NCBI GenBank assembly: GCA_027577415.1
Contig: JANBQS010000026.1
Coordinates: 1-56,596 of the forward strand
Length of the DNA: 56,596 nt
Direction of reading: 5' to 3'
Origin: Coemansia sp. RSA 922
Lineage: Eukaryota; Kickxellomycota; Kickxellomycetes; Kickxellales; Kickxellaceae
Shown here: positions 8,248-16,526 of the stretch, one piece after another
Layout: the number at the start of each line of letters is the position of its first letter
Numbering within the stretch: the stretch's first letter is position 1
Notes under the pieces: model-generated
Database searches by the model: none
What the model was told of the DNA's origin: nothing
Seen by the model: only the letters and a program-made list of their open reading frames with translations
Translations under genes and position numbers: made by a program

Positions 8248-9987
8248 ATGTCTACACTTTCGCCCTTGCAATTATTCCCGCTACACGTTGTTCAGCTTAT
8301 TGTCGACCACGTCGCTGGAAGCAGCCGCATGGTATATGACGGCGTCCGTGTCAACTCGCACGAGTACAGGACGTTGTTAAAGCCGTTGCTGTGGGTCTGT
8401 CACAACCTTCGTACTGTCGCTTACTCGCGCTACTGCAACAACTTTGAGCTAAACCTCTCGACCTTTTCATTCTACGATCTCGACCAACTTCACTCGCCAG
8501 ATCGCTGTGCAGATGCGGTTTACCGTAGGCTTAACTATCTCGGCTATTCTACTCACCACTTTGCGAAGGATATAACGGTGTTTGTGGATGAGCGAACTGT
8601 GTATTCTGGCAAGGCATTAGAGGCGATATCTCGTGCGCCCTACGACGGTTGCTCATTTCCTCTGGCTCGCAGGATCGCATTCTATTTTCTCTATGATGCA
8701 ATATATGGGGCGGGCGAGGACATTGACATTGACCCGTTGCTAGTTGAGGCTAATATTGGTGCTTTCGTCGAGCGTGTCAAGCAGATGGCGCCCTTGGTCG
8801 GCGAGATTAGCATTGATCCCGCATACGGTGACGACGTGCCCAGTATAGCCAGTCAATACATTGGCCATCTAGCTTCTCGACTCTACCAGCTTGCTTACCA
8901 CATCAAGTATAACTACACCTTAGATGCCACGGACATGATGAGGCTGCAATTGGATATGATCTGCAACCTGACACAAGTCAGCTACATTTCCACCTCCCGC
9001 ATTGGCGATGCCTACCAGTTTGTACAGCTGGCTCGGAAGAATGCGCTGATATTGCAGTCTCTGGTTCTCGAGTGTGAGCACGAAATTGACATTTTGGGCC
9101 TTGTCCAGGACGCGGATGGCAACCACGTAGAGTATCCGCGCTTACTGACGCTAAAGCTGTGGTCGGCTTCAGAGGTTGAAGAACCAAGGCGACCTGCCTT
9201 TCGTGACGCGGCACCATTCCCCATCCTTCGGCAGCTGCATATCAACCTTGACTGCTCGTTTGACGACGATATCTTTTTCAGGGGCAACGCGGCTACACTC
9301 GAGTGGCTGGATATGCCATTGGACTCTTTGAGTGTCTCCATACTTCGAAAGTACAAGGTGTTTGTGCCGGGCAGCCATCCGAAGCTACAACGAGTCAAGT
9401 TTTGGTACTCTAACAATTTTACGTCAGAGTTGTTTTCTTCAGTCGCCGAGGCAATGCAGTTTCTATACAGCATTGGGCCAGGAGCAGCTGTGCGGGAATA
9501 CGCTAAATATGATCTTCAACAAGATCTGCCACCCATGCTCTCGTTGTTTGGCAGCCATTCTAGCATTCAGGTCTTGTTGCTACCCAGTTTGCGCCCGGAG
9601 TTTGGGGACGTCATCGCCGTGATAAAGTCGCTCCCGCTTCTGTCGGACTTACAAACCTCAGTGCCCAGACTGGGACCAATGCCTGATGGCGTCACACCAG
9701 AAACTCTTCCTGAACACGTCATCTCGAATTATGCGCCGATGGGCAGAAGATTCCGTTGTTGGCATCTCAACATTGGCTATGCCAACATTTGCTCAGAAGT
9801 AGCAACCTGTGTATTGCTGCTGGCTCTAGCATGCCCCAATTTTGACTACGCCGCCCCGCTTATCTCCCAGCGCAAATCGTTTATGAAGCGGATGGAAAAG
9901 GATATCCGTTCGAATTGCTTTAAATCATACGCGCCTCGCTTGCGCCGCCTGTTGTTTCATGGGTGGGACGAAAGAAAAAAAGACTGA
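8248..9987 (+). CDS. F-box-like/leucine-rich family protein, member 1 (579 aa)
   Basis: Member of the family expanded in this window. The N-terminus LQLFPLHVVQLIVDHVAGSS resembles the first F-box helices (LP..VV..I), followed by PLLWVCHNLRTVA, like the second F-box half. The middle is leucine-rich, with the family signature FDDDIFFRGN..TLEWL near residues 337-356. The C-terminal block is VLLLALACPNFDYAA near 520, then APRLRRLLFHGW. The likely role is SCF substrate recognition, but that rests only on the N-terminal resemblance. The ATG at 8248 is chosen because it aligns with the other members; 48 earlier in-frame codons are T-rich leader. Confidence 0.85.
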   Translation: MSTLSPLQLFPLHVVQLIVDHVAGSSRMVYDGVRVNSHEYRTLLKPLLWVCHNLRTVAYSRYCNNFELNLSTFSFYDLDQLHSPDRCADAVYRRLNYLGYSTHHFAKDITVFVDERTVYSGKALEAISRAPYDGCSFPLARRIAFYFLYDAIYGAGEDIDIDPLLVEANIGAFVERVKQMAPLVGEISIDPAYGDDVPSIASQYIGHLASRLYQLAYHIKYNYTLDATDMMRLQLDMICNLTQVSYISTSRIGDAYQFVQLARKNALILQSLVLECEHEIDILGLVQDADGNHVEYPRLLTLKLWSASEVEEPRRPAFRDAAPFPILRQLHINLDCSFDDDIFFRGNAATLEWLDMPLDSLSVSILRKYKVFVPGSHPKLQRVKFWYSNNFTSELFSSVAEAMQFLYSIGPGAAVREYAKYDLQQDLPPMLSLFGSHSSIQVLLLPSLRPEFGDVIAVIKSLPLLSDLQTSVPRLGPMPDGVTPETLPEHVISNYAPMGRRFRCWHLNIGYANICSEVATCVLLLALACPNFDYAAPLISQRKSFMKRMEKDIRSNCFKSYAPRLRRLLFHGWDERKKD

Positions 9988-10096
9988 GCACTGAATAAAT
10001 TCAACAAAATAATATTACTGCGGTTTTGAGGCGATCCAATTAGCCCAATACTTTTGTCTTTTAGGATTTACAAGGCTATCCCGCTTTGTTACCTGA

Positions 10097-10121
10097 TCTC
10101 TCTTTCTCTCTTTCTCTCTTT
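10097..10121 (+). repeat. CT-rich microsatellite
   Basis: Three units of a TCTCTCTT-like octamer lie in the leader of the next F-box-like gene, 70 bp before its ATG. Pyrimidine-rich leaders are common upstream of genes in this window. Confidence 0.6.
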
Positions 10122-10187
10122 ACTTTCACGATTTATTTACGCCATTTAATTCATATATTTCCCTGCTCCTAAAAACAGTCAACGTCA

Positions 10188-12146
10188 ATGGATAACCTAT
10201 CGGCGTTTCAGCTCCTTCCAAACCATGTTGTCAAGCTGATAGTCGATCATGTTGCTCATAGCAGTCGCCTGCGGTTTGATGGTGTCACTACTTACTCGGA
10301 CGAATACAAGATACTTCAGATGCCGCTGCTCTGGGTATGCCACAACTTCCGCGCCTTTGTACGTGAGCGCTTCTCCAGAGTGTACAAGCTATCCTTAGAT
10401 AACGATCGAGACAGAGCTGAAGCCTTGCTCTGTTCGTGGCCGACACGTTTCGAAAAGCTTGGCTGCTCTACGCATCCTTTGACCAAGGAGCTTCGGGTCA
10501 CGTTGGATGTAAAGTCTGTATACACTGGAAAGGCGCTACAGCTGCTGTCTGATGCGCTCTATGAAGGCTGCTCTTTTCCTCTGGTTCGCAAGCTTTATTT
10601 TGAGCTTACCAGTAATGAAGAGGGTTATTATGACCAGGAGCCAGTGCTCAACAACGACCAGGCGCCAGTAATTGAAAGCGACCTGGAGCCAGTACTTGAG
10701 AACAACCGGGAGCCAGTGCACGACGAGGAGCCTGCACACGACAATAACTGGACATTTGAGGGTAACAATGGCGGCTGGGAAGTAGAGAACGGCAATGGCG
10801 GATGGGATGCAGAGAACGGCAATGACTGGGAATTAGAGGACCCCTCTATCTGGGAAGCGGAGTGCCGCAATGACGGCATGCAAAAAACCCGTTATGTCTA
10901 CCCTCCGGATATTGCCGCTAACATAGCAGCGTTCGTTCAGTGGATCAAGCAAATGGTGCCTGCGGTCAGCGAAATCTATGTGTATCCTCTCTACGGGGAT
11001 GCTGTGGGAATGCTCTTACACTGCAGTTTCTATACCTTAGATCTAGTCCAGCAGCTCTTTGATATCGTCGAGAGGCGCACTGTGATCGCGGGTAGAGATG
11101 ATTCTATGCTCATATATTCGGCTCTGGAGCCAATCCGAGACCTTGTTCATTTGGAGTGCTCATTGGACTCGGACTTTTACCGTGCTTGGCCGTTGATACA
11201 TCGTAGCACAAAAACCTTGCAGTTTCTGGACCTTAATGTGGGCGATACGGAGCTAACTGACTTGGTAATAGATTGTGCCGGCGGAGGCTACCTGGAATAC
11301 CCATTCCTGCACACCTTAATGGTTCATTCGTACCGCGAAACATGGCCAACGCGAAAGGCTGTCGTCAAAGCCATTGTGCTGTTTCCCCGACTTTTGCGCC
11401 TAAGCGTGCTATTGGATTATCCTTTTGGCGACGACATTCTTTTCAGGGGCAACGCTCGTACACTGGAGTACCTGGAATTGAGGCTGCTTCCAGAGACCGT
11501 TTCGATGCTTAAGGAGCACAGAGTATTCACGCCTACCAGCCATCCGAACCTCAAATGCGTCAAACTTGATATGAGTATAGTCTATATACCATACGTCTTT
11601 GCTACAGTCGCCGATTATCTAAAGTTTGTTTTGAGTATTGCACCCAGTGCATCGGTGCGACAGATAGTTGAATTGGAAAAGTATCCCAAGGATTGCAATC
11701 TTGCGCTCTCGGCGCTTAAACACCACGGATGTATTCAGATCTTGTCTTTGCCTTCTATGCCCTTGTCGATTTGGCAGGCTATTACATTGGTCGAGTCGCT
11801 CCCGCTTCTATCGGATCTTTCAACTAAAGCCCCAGTCTTAGGCGAACTTCCTCATGGCTTGTCCATTACTGAGCTTCCCGAATACGTCCACTCCAACTAT
11901 ACGCCGATGGGCAAGAGGTTCCGTTGCTGGCATGTTTTCTATGGGCCTGAGCGCAACTACGAAGAGATAGCGACCTGTGTGCTGCTGCTGGCACTGGCAT
12001 GCCCGAATTTTGACTATGCGGCTATTGATACAGTACATCGTGAGCCGTTCATAAAGGTGATGCAGGACAAAATCGACGGGCCGGGATTCAGCCAAGATGC
12101 ACCACGTTTGAGACGGTTGCTGTTTAATGGATGGGACGATTGCTAA
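10188..12146 (+). CDS. F-box-like/leucine-rich family protein, member 2 with acidic GW-rich insert (652 aa)
   Basis: Same family as the gene before it: FQLLPNHVVKLIVDHVAHSS at residues 6-25, PLLWVCHNFRAFV near 45, FGDDILFRGN..TLEYLEL near 412, LLLALACPNFDYAA near 600, and APRLRRLLFNGWDDC at the end. Unusual is an insert at about residues 144-232 that no other member has. It starts with EPV repeats (EPVLENNREPVHDEEPAHD) and continues with tryptophan repeats (NNGGWEVENGNGGWDAENG). The insert is acidic and likely disordered. The two tandem members are separated by 200 bp. Confidence 0.85.
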   Translation: MDNLSAFQLLPNHVVKLIVDHVAHSSRLRFDGVTTYSDEYKILQMPLLWVCHNFRAFVRERFSRVYKLSLDNDRDRAEALLCSWPTRFEKLGCSTHPLTKELRVTLDVKSVYTGKALQLLSDALYEGCSFPLVRKLYFELTSNEEGYYDQEPVLNNDQAPVIESDLEPVLENNREPVHDEEPAHDNNWTFEGNNGGWEVENGNGGWDAENGNDWELEDPSIWEAECRNDGMQKTRYVYPPDIAANIAAFVQWIKQMVPAVSEIYVYPLYGDAVGMLLHCSFYTLDLVQQLFDIVERRTVIAGRDDSMLIYSALEPIRDLVHLECSLDSDFYRAWPLIHRSTKTLQFLDLNVGDTELTDLVIDCAGGGYLEYPFLHTLMVHSYRETWPTRKAVVKAIVLFPRLLRLSVLLDYPFGDDILFRGNARTLEYLELRLLPETVSMLKEHRVFTPTSHPNLKCVKLDMSIVYIPYVFATVADYLKFVLSIAPSASVRQIVELEKYPKDCNLALSALKHHGCIQILSLPSMPLSIWQAITLVESLPLLSDLSTKAPVLGELPHGLSITELPEYVHSNYTPMGKRFRCWHVFYGPERNYEEIATCVLLLALACPNFDYAAIDTVHREPFIKVMQDKIDGPGFSQDAPRLRRLLFNGWDDC

Positions 12147-12611
12147 AATCTTTACTTCTATCACTTTAATATACCAAATATGTCGACATTTATGCCAGTA
12201 GTCTCGCAAGCACTCATTATTGATCTGTATTTAAAGAGTGCTAGTGATTGTTGACCAAAGGTCACTTATAGAATCCAAGTAACATACATTGTTGCTTTGT
12301 CATTGCCACTACAGTTATAGCTCCTTGCAAGAGCGATATGGATAGTACTATTCAGATGACGCTGGTCATTGATAAGATCTTCACTTAGTGTCTAGGCAAA
12401 AGTTAGCCTATTTAGCAGCTTACGTCTCGAGCACTTTTTGACAACTATTAGCTTTATGCACAGGCTTCCACGCCAGGCCACATAGAATATGGATATTAAT
12501 AAGCTATGACAATAGATATTTGTCAATTAATAGCGTAAAAGTAATATTACGAGCAGGTGCAAGTAGTAAATGTGGACTATTAAAGGTAAAATATATATAA
12601 TTCGAATGTGT
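12147..12611. other. intergenic region between convergent genes
   Basis: This 465-bp AT-rich stretch separates the 3' ends of the F-box-like gene and the acyl-CoA synthetase gene. No gene or repeat is evident. A TTTAATATACCAAATATG stretch after the F-box-like stop resembles the 3' flanks of other family members. Confidence 0.5.
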
Positions 12612-14657
12612 CTATGGGCTGCTGATGACAAATAGCCCACCAACTTTGGTATACAGCTTTTGAAGTTGTTCTTCGTAGTATTTTGCTGCAGCTTGCCGCT
12701 TGAGTTTGAGCAAGGCCGTATACATGCTGCTGTTTCGCTCGCGGAACGGCATTGGCTCAAGATAGATGGCACCGAGTTGCTCGCCGATAGAAAGTCCAAC
12801 AGAGGCAGAGTAAATACGCAGCAACTCTGTCAGCTCTTTCACAACTTTCTCGTTGTCGCACAGTTCCTCGAGTGTGGCAGTGGGCAAACTGGCTATTGTG
12901 CGGGCCCAGGGAACAAACTCTGCCGAATCGGGTACAACAATGGCGACAACCTGGTTGTAATCTTGGTGACCATCAACAAATAGCGAGTGTACGAGGGGAT
13001 GTTGTGAGTAGATATTCTCTAGTCGTTCGGAGGAGACACAGTAACCGGTGTTAATCTTGACGTGGTTTTTCATGCGACTGATAAAGGAAATAGTTCCTGT
13101 AGGGTTGATTTGAACAACATCACCGGTAGCTAGCCACTCGCCGTCCATTGATTCGCTTGTTTTCTCGGGTTCTCCGAGATATTCAGCAAATACGCTCTTA
13201 CTGCGAATCATTAGCTCGCCGCGCGGACACGGCGAGTCAGTGACGAGGTAGCCGAAATCAGGCTTGCTACGCAGGCGAATGTCGTTACCTGGAGTGGGTA
13301 CGCCAATATGTCCTGATGTAAAGTCGCCCAGACGCTGTATTGTGCCGGCTGCACCAGTCTCGGTCTGGCCATATCCTTGCACAACGTTGCAAGATAGGGC
13401 GGCGCGGAAAAAGTTTATCACCTCTGGATTAAGGTTCATAGCGCCAGAGATAATAGTCTTGATACGCCCGCCGAGCTTGGCAGCCACCTTGCTAAACAGC
13501 ACGCGATCCCACAGCCCGTGGCTTAGATTGCCGGTAGCAGCCAGACGCTTCTTCTTGCTGCGATATGCCATGCGCGATAATACGCCAGTAACTCCTTTAG
13601 CGCCGATAGTAGCCTTGGACATACTCTCATATATGCCGATAAGTAGCAGCGGGAATCCGACCAAAACGGTAGGGCGTAGCTCTTGTATGTCATTAACAAT
13701 TAGAGCGCGGTCGCCGTTAGCAAAGCCCACACGCACACCACCATACATAAACGTGTACGTGGCATAGCGGTCCATGCAATGTGCCAGAGGAATGAGCGAG
13801 AGGTGAGTGGTGTCGGAGAAGCGAAGCGATAGATGGCACGAGCGACTACCGTGAATTAGTCCTTGGTGAGTAAGCAATACTCCCTTATTGACGCCGGTAG
13901 TTCCTGACGTGTAGCACATTGTGCATATATCAGTGGGCAATGGGGGCTGCGCGGTAGTAGGCGTGGCACGACCCATCTCTAGAACCTCGTCCATGTCCAG
14001 TAGAGTAATTCCCAGTTCTACGGCGCGCTTACGCAGGGCAGCAACGCTCTCAGGGCAGAATGCCTGCATTACGGGGGTAGGCCGGGAGCAGTCCAAACGG
14101 TCCATGCAGATAATAACGCGTAGGCTAGGTGTAATAGACATGCGGTCGAACATTCTTGGAATCTTGTCGATCGAGCACACAACGACGCTGATCTCCGCAT
14201 TATTAATAACATATTCGGCAGACTCGACATCTACGCTGTCGCAGATACCAACCGTAAAGCGACGCGAGCGGAAGGCGCCAAACTCGGCTACAGTCCATTC
14301 ATAACGGTTATTTGCGTACATTCCTAGTGCCTGCTGGCCACCGTAGCCCTTCGCATCGGGCGCGTACTTGGCAAATACATGGTCGAGTCCAGACCCAAAG
14401 TTTTCGACGTATTCAGCGGCGTCAGTGGTCGTCAGCCACTCGTAGGCGCCAAAGGAGCCGTCGGCGGGATTGAACTGGCGGGTGCCAAGGAACTCGGCCT
14501 TTGGCGCGATGGCTAGCTGATGCTGGAACAACTCATGGGCCGTGGTGATGTGAGCAAATTCGCCGCCGTGGGTGCCGTCCTTGGAAAGGCTGTTGCGATA
14601 GATGGCAGAGTAGCCGGGAACCTCGGAGCTAGGGACTTTAAAAGTCTGCATAGTCAT
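12612..14657 (-). CDS. long-chain acyl-CoA synthetase (681 aa)
   Basis: AMP-forming ligase that activates long-chain fatty acids to acyl-CoA. Seen: the ATP-binding P-loop-like motif TSGTTGVNKGVLLTHQG near residue 247, LSLIPLAHCMDRY near 285, VQGYGQTETGAAG near 425 and the adenylate motif WLATGDVVQINPTG near 508, followed by FISRMKNHVKINTGYCVSSE. The length is typical of Faa2/Lcf/ACSL-type fungal enzymes. No transmembrane anchor is evident. The C-terminus (ISSP) is not a classical SKL peroxisomal signal, so location is open. An 11-G run follows its start in the upstream leader (14692-14702). Confidence 0.95.
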   Translation of the reverse strand: MTMQTFKVPSSEVPGYSAIYRNSLSKDGTHGGEFAHITTAHELFQHQLAIAPKAEFLGTRQFNPADGSFGAYEWLTTTDAAEYVENFGSGLDHVFAKYAPDAKGYGGQQALGMYANNRYEWTVAEFGAFRSRRFTVGICDSVDVESAEYVINNAEISVVVCSIDKIPRMFDRMSITPSLRVIICMDRLDCSRPTPVMQAFCPESVAALRKRAVELGITLLDMDEVLEMGRATPTTAQPPLPTDICTMCYTSGTTGVNKGVLLTHQGLIHGSRSCHLSLRFSDTTHLSLIPLAHCMDRYATYTFMYGGVRVGFANGDRALIVNDIQELRPTVLVGFPLLLIGIYESMSKATIGAKGVTGVLSRMAYRSKKKRLAATGNLSHGLWDRVLFSKVAAKLGGRIKTIISGAMNLNPEVINFFRAALSCNVVQGYGQTETGAAGTIQRLGDFTSGHIGVPTPGNDIRLRSKPDFGYLVTDSPCPRGELMIRSKSVFAEYLGEPEKTSESMDGEWLATGDVVQINPTGTISFISRMKNHVKINTGYCVSSERLENIYSQHPLVHSLFVDGHQDYNQVVAIVVPDSAEFVPWARTIASLPTATLEELCDNEKVVKELTELLRIYSASVGLSIGEQLGAIYLEPMPFRERNSSMYTALLKLKRQAAAKYYEEQLQKLYTKVGGLFVISSP

Positions 14658-15794
14658 CTTGTGCTTGAAGACAGAATGAGAAATTGAGGTTGGGGGGGGG
14701 GGACAGAGGAGATGGTGAGGGGTTTGTTGAGTAATAGTCGCAAGATAAAGGGCGCCTTGATGCAGGTATTAATAGGAGGCGGTCTCTAATTATTATTATT
14801 TTGCAGGGGCATGTTTGTTGTGGCTAATGAATTTCTATACAAAAAAAAACGGAACCTGCAGAATACTTGGATCTGGCCGGTAAATGTCCAGTGCCATAAA
14901 ATAAAAATAAAGCTCTGGTGTCTATTTGATGGATCGCATTTAGGATCCACCCCCAACGCACGTACAAATGCATACGCCCCCGCACTTATGCTTAATGGTA
15001 ATCCTTTTTTTTTTATCTTGGCGTACAGCGGTTGTATCTTATCCCGCTTTTTTTTAAGGGGCGGTTCAATCCGCTTACTCTCACAGTCGCAAGATATTGA
15101 TTGACAATCATGCGTTTCGCCACACTGTTTCTTCCCCCGCGTTGATTTGTTTTTGTTTTGGTAAATCCCCCCTGCGCGGATATTGAACAAAAAAAAGAGA
15201 ACCTTGTTCCGGTCCTCTTGAACCTGTTATAAACAGGGCAAAATAGTGGAAAAAGAGCTCGCTGCCAATTGTACATCCGTATAATTGTGAGTGGATAAAA
15301 TAATGAATGATTGACGTGCGGACAAAAAAAATCAAACAGGTTTCTCTATCTTGCGGTATTCCAACAAAAAAGGTATTCAGAAACGACACGGAACCTTGTA
15401 ATGCACTTTGACATTCCGTTTTTTTTTTGTTTTTTTGGCTAATTCTTACAAGATGGACGAGTGATGCTGGCATTCAGATTACTAATTTGGAAGAAGAAAC
15501 GATCCAGATATTTGAAAAAGCAAAATAGACTGGGGGGAGGGATTCATATCAAAGTAGGATATGCTCCATCGAGAAGATAATCGCAAATATGTAGTATAAT
15601 ATCTAGAGTTTGTTTGTTTGTTTGGGGGTATTTAAGTAGTAAGGTATTTAATTGTACACATTGTTAATCCGTGTAGTGATCAATTGGCGGACAACACGTG
15701 ATAAGAACAAAAATAAAAACATATTGGACAAAAAATAAAAATAAAAATAAGGCTTTCTTTTTCAAATTTCGTCATTTTATTTCTTATTTTCATA
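14658..15794. other. 1.1-kb intergenic region, divergent promoters
   Basis: Between the divergent acyl-CoA synthetase and the 243-aa gene. It is AT-rich with many A and T homopolymers (runs of 8-9), an 11-G run at 14692-14702 and an AAAATA repeat at about 15720-15750. A CACGTG E-box core lies near 15697. The ORFs here (up to 134 codons) are low-complexity and overlap each other on the minus strand; I do not accept them as genes. Confidence 0.55.
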
Positions 15795-16526
15795 ATGGAC
15801 GAAATTAACACAAATGCAGATGTAGAAACCGAAGACTTGCCGTCCTACGAGGAGACAGTTTCGACAACACCGCGTAAACGGTACCAATTACTGTACCCAC
15901 AGTTAATATCGCGCACAGTACACGCCATAGACCTAGACACTAGGCAAGTGTCGTACGTGAAGCGAGTACGCGGGTTATCGTCGACCAAAACGCAATACTA
16001 CGCCTCTGACCGGTTAGTATGGACGTGTCGGCGAGAGCAGAACGGATTCGAGTTAGTGTTTACACGACCTAGCTCCGAACCATTAGAAGAACCTCCGCCG
16101 CCGCCAATAGAAGAAGATATGGAGGTGGGTAGTACTGATAATTTGCGAGATAACAAACCGACGGCTCTGCCTCCTCATGCGCGGGAGGATTTGTCAGCAG
16201 TACTGCCACCGGCGTATCAGGAGAGCGAGGCATTGGAGATAACATTGCGGTCTCAGTATCCATTCCCGTTCATGTACGAATTCCAGTTCACTAGAGACAT
16301 ACTGCGGTGGCAGAGAACTACGGAGGCTGAGAGCGTAATGTTTACGTGTGTGGAGAAGAGTAGCGGCCGACTGCTGGCGGAGATTAGCTCCTCAAGCACT
16401 GGATTGGGTGCACTGGCAGTGTATGACTTGGGGTTCAGACACGAGTTCCTAGTGGTATCTGCAATAGCTGTTTTGGAGGAGTATCCAGTTAGGAGAATAT
16501 CTTATAATAATATTGGACTATGTTAA
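15795..16526 (+). CDS. uncharacterised protein with PY motifs, possible Tubby/LURP-like fold (243 aa)
   Basis: Two adaptor-type motifs are visible, LPSYEE (residues 15-20) and LPPAYQE near 138, which are LPxY/PPxY sequences of the kind bound by WW domains of Rsp5/Nedd4 ubiquitin ligases. Two beta-rich halves flank a proline-rich linker: RLVWTCRREQNGFELVF in the first, MYEFQFTRDILRWQ and VMFTCVEKSSGRLLAEI in the second. The end DLGFRHEFLVVSAIAVLEEY resembles the buried C-terminal helix of Tubby-like/LURP folds. That fold assignment is inference. Its last 9 bases overlap the end of the convergent TBC gene. Confidence 0.75.
   Translation: MDEINTNADVETEDLPSYEETVSTTPRKRYQLLYPQLISRTVHAIDLDTRQVSYVKRVRGLSSTKTQYYASDRLVWTCRREQNGFELVFTRPSSEPLEEPPPPPIEEDMEVGSTDNLRDNKPTALPPHAREDLSAVLPPAYQESEALEITLRSQYPFPFMYEFQFTRDILRWQRTTEAESVMFTCVEKSSGRLLAEISSSSTGLGALAVYDLGFRHEFLVVSAIAVLEEYPVRRISYNNIGLC

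Noticed and set aside
14786..15473. Overlapping minus-strand ORFs between the acyl-CoA synthetase and the 243-aa gene
   Set aside because: Low complexity from A/T runs, mutually overlapping in different frames, no recognisable motif.
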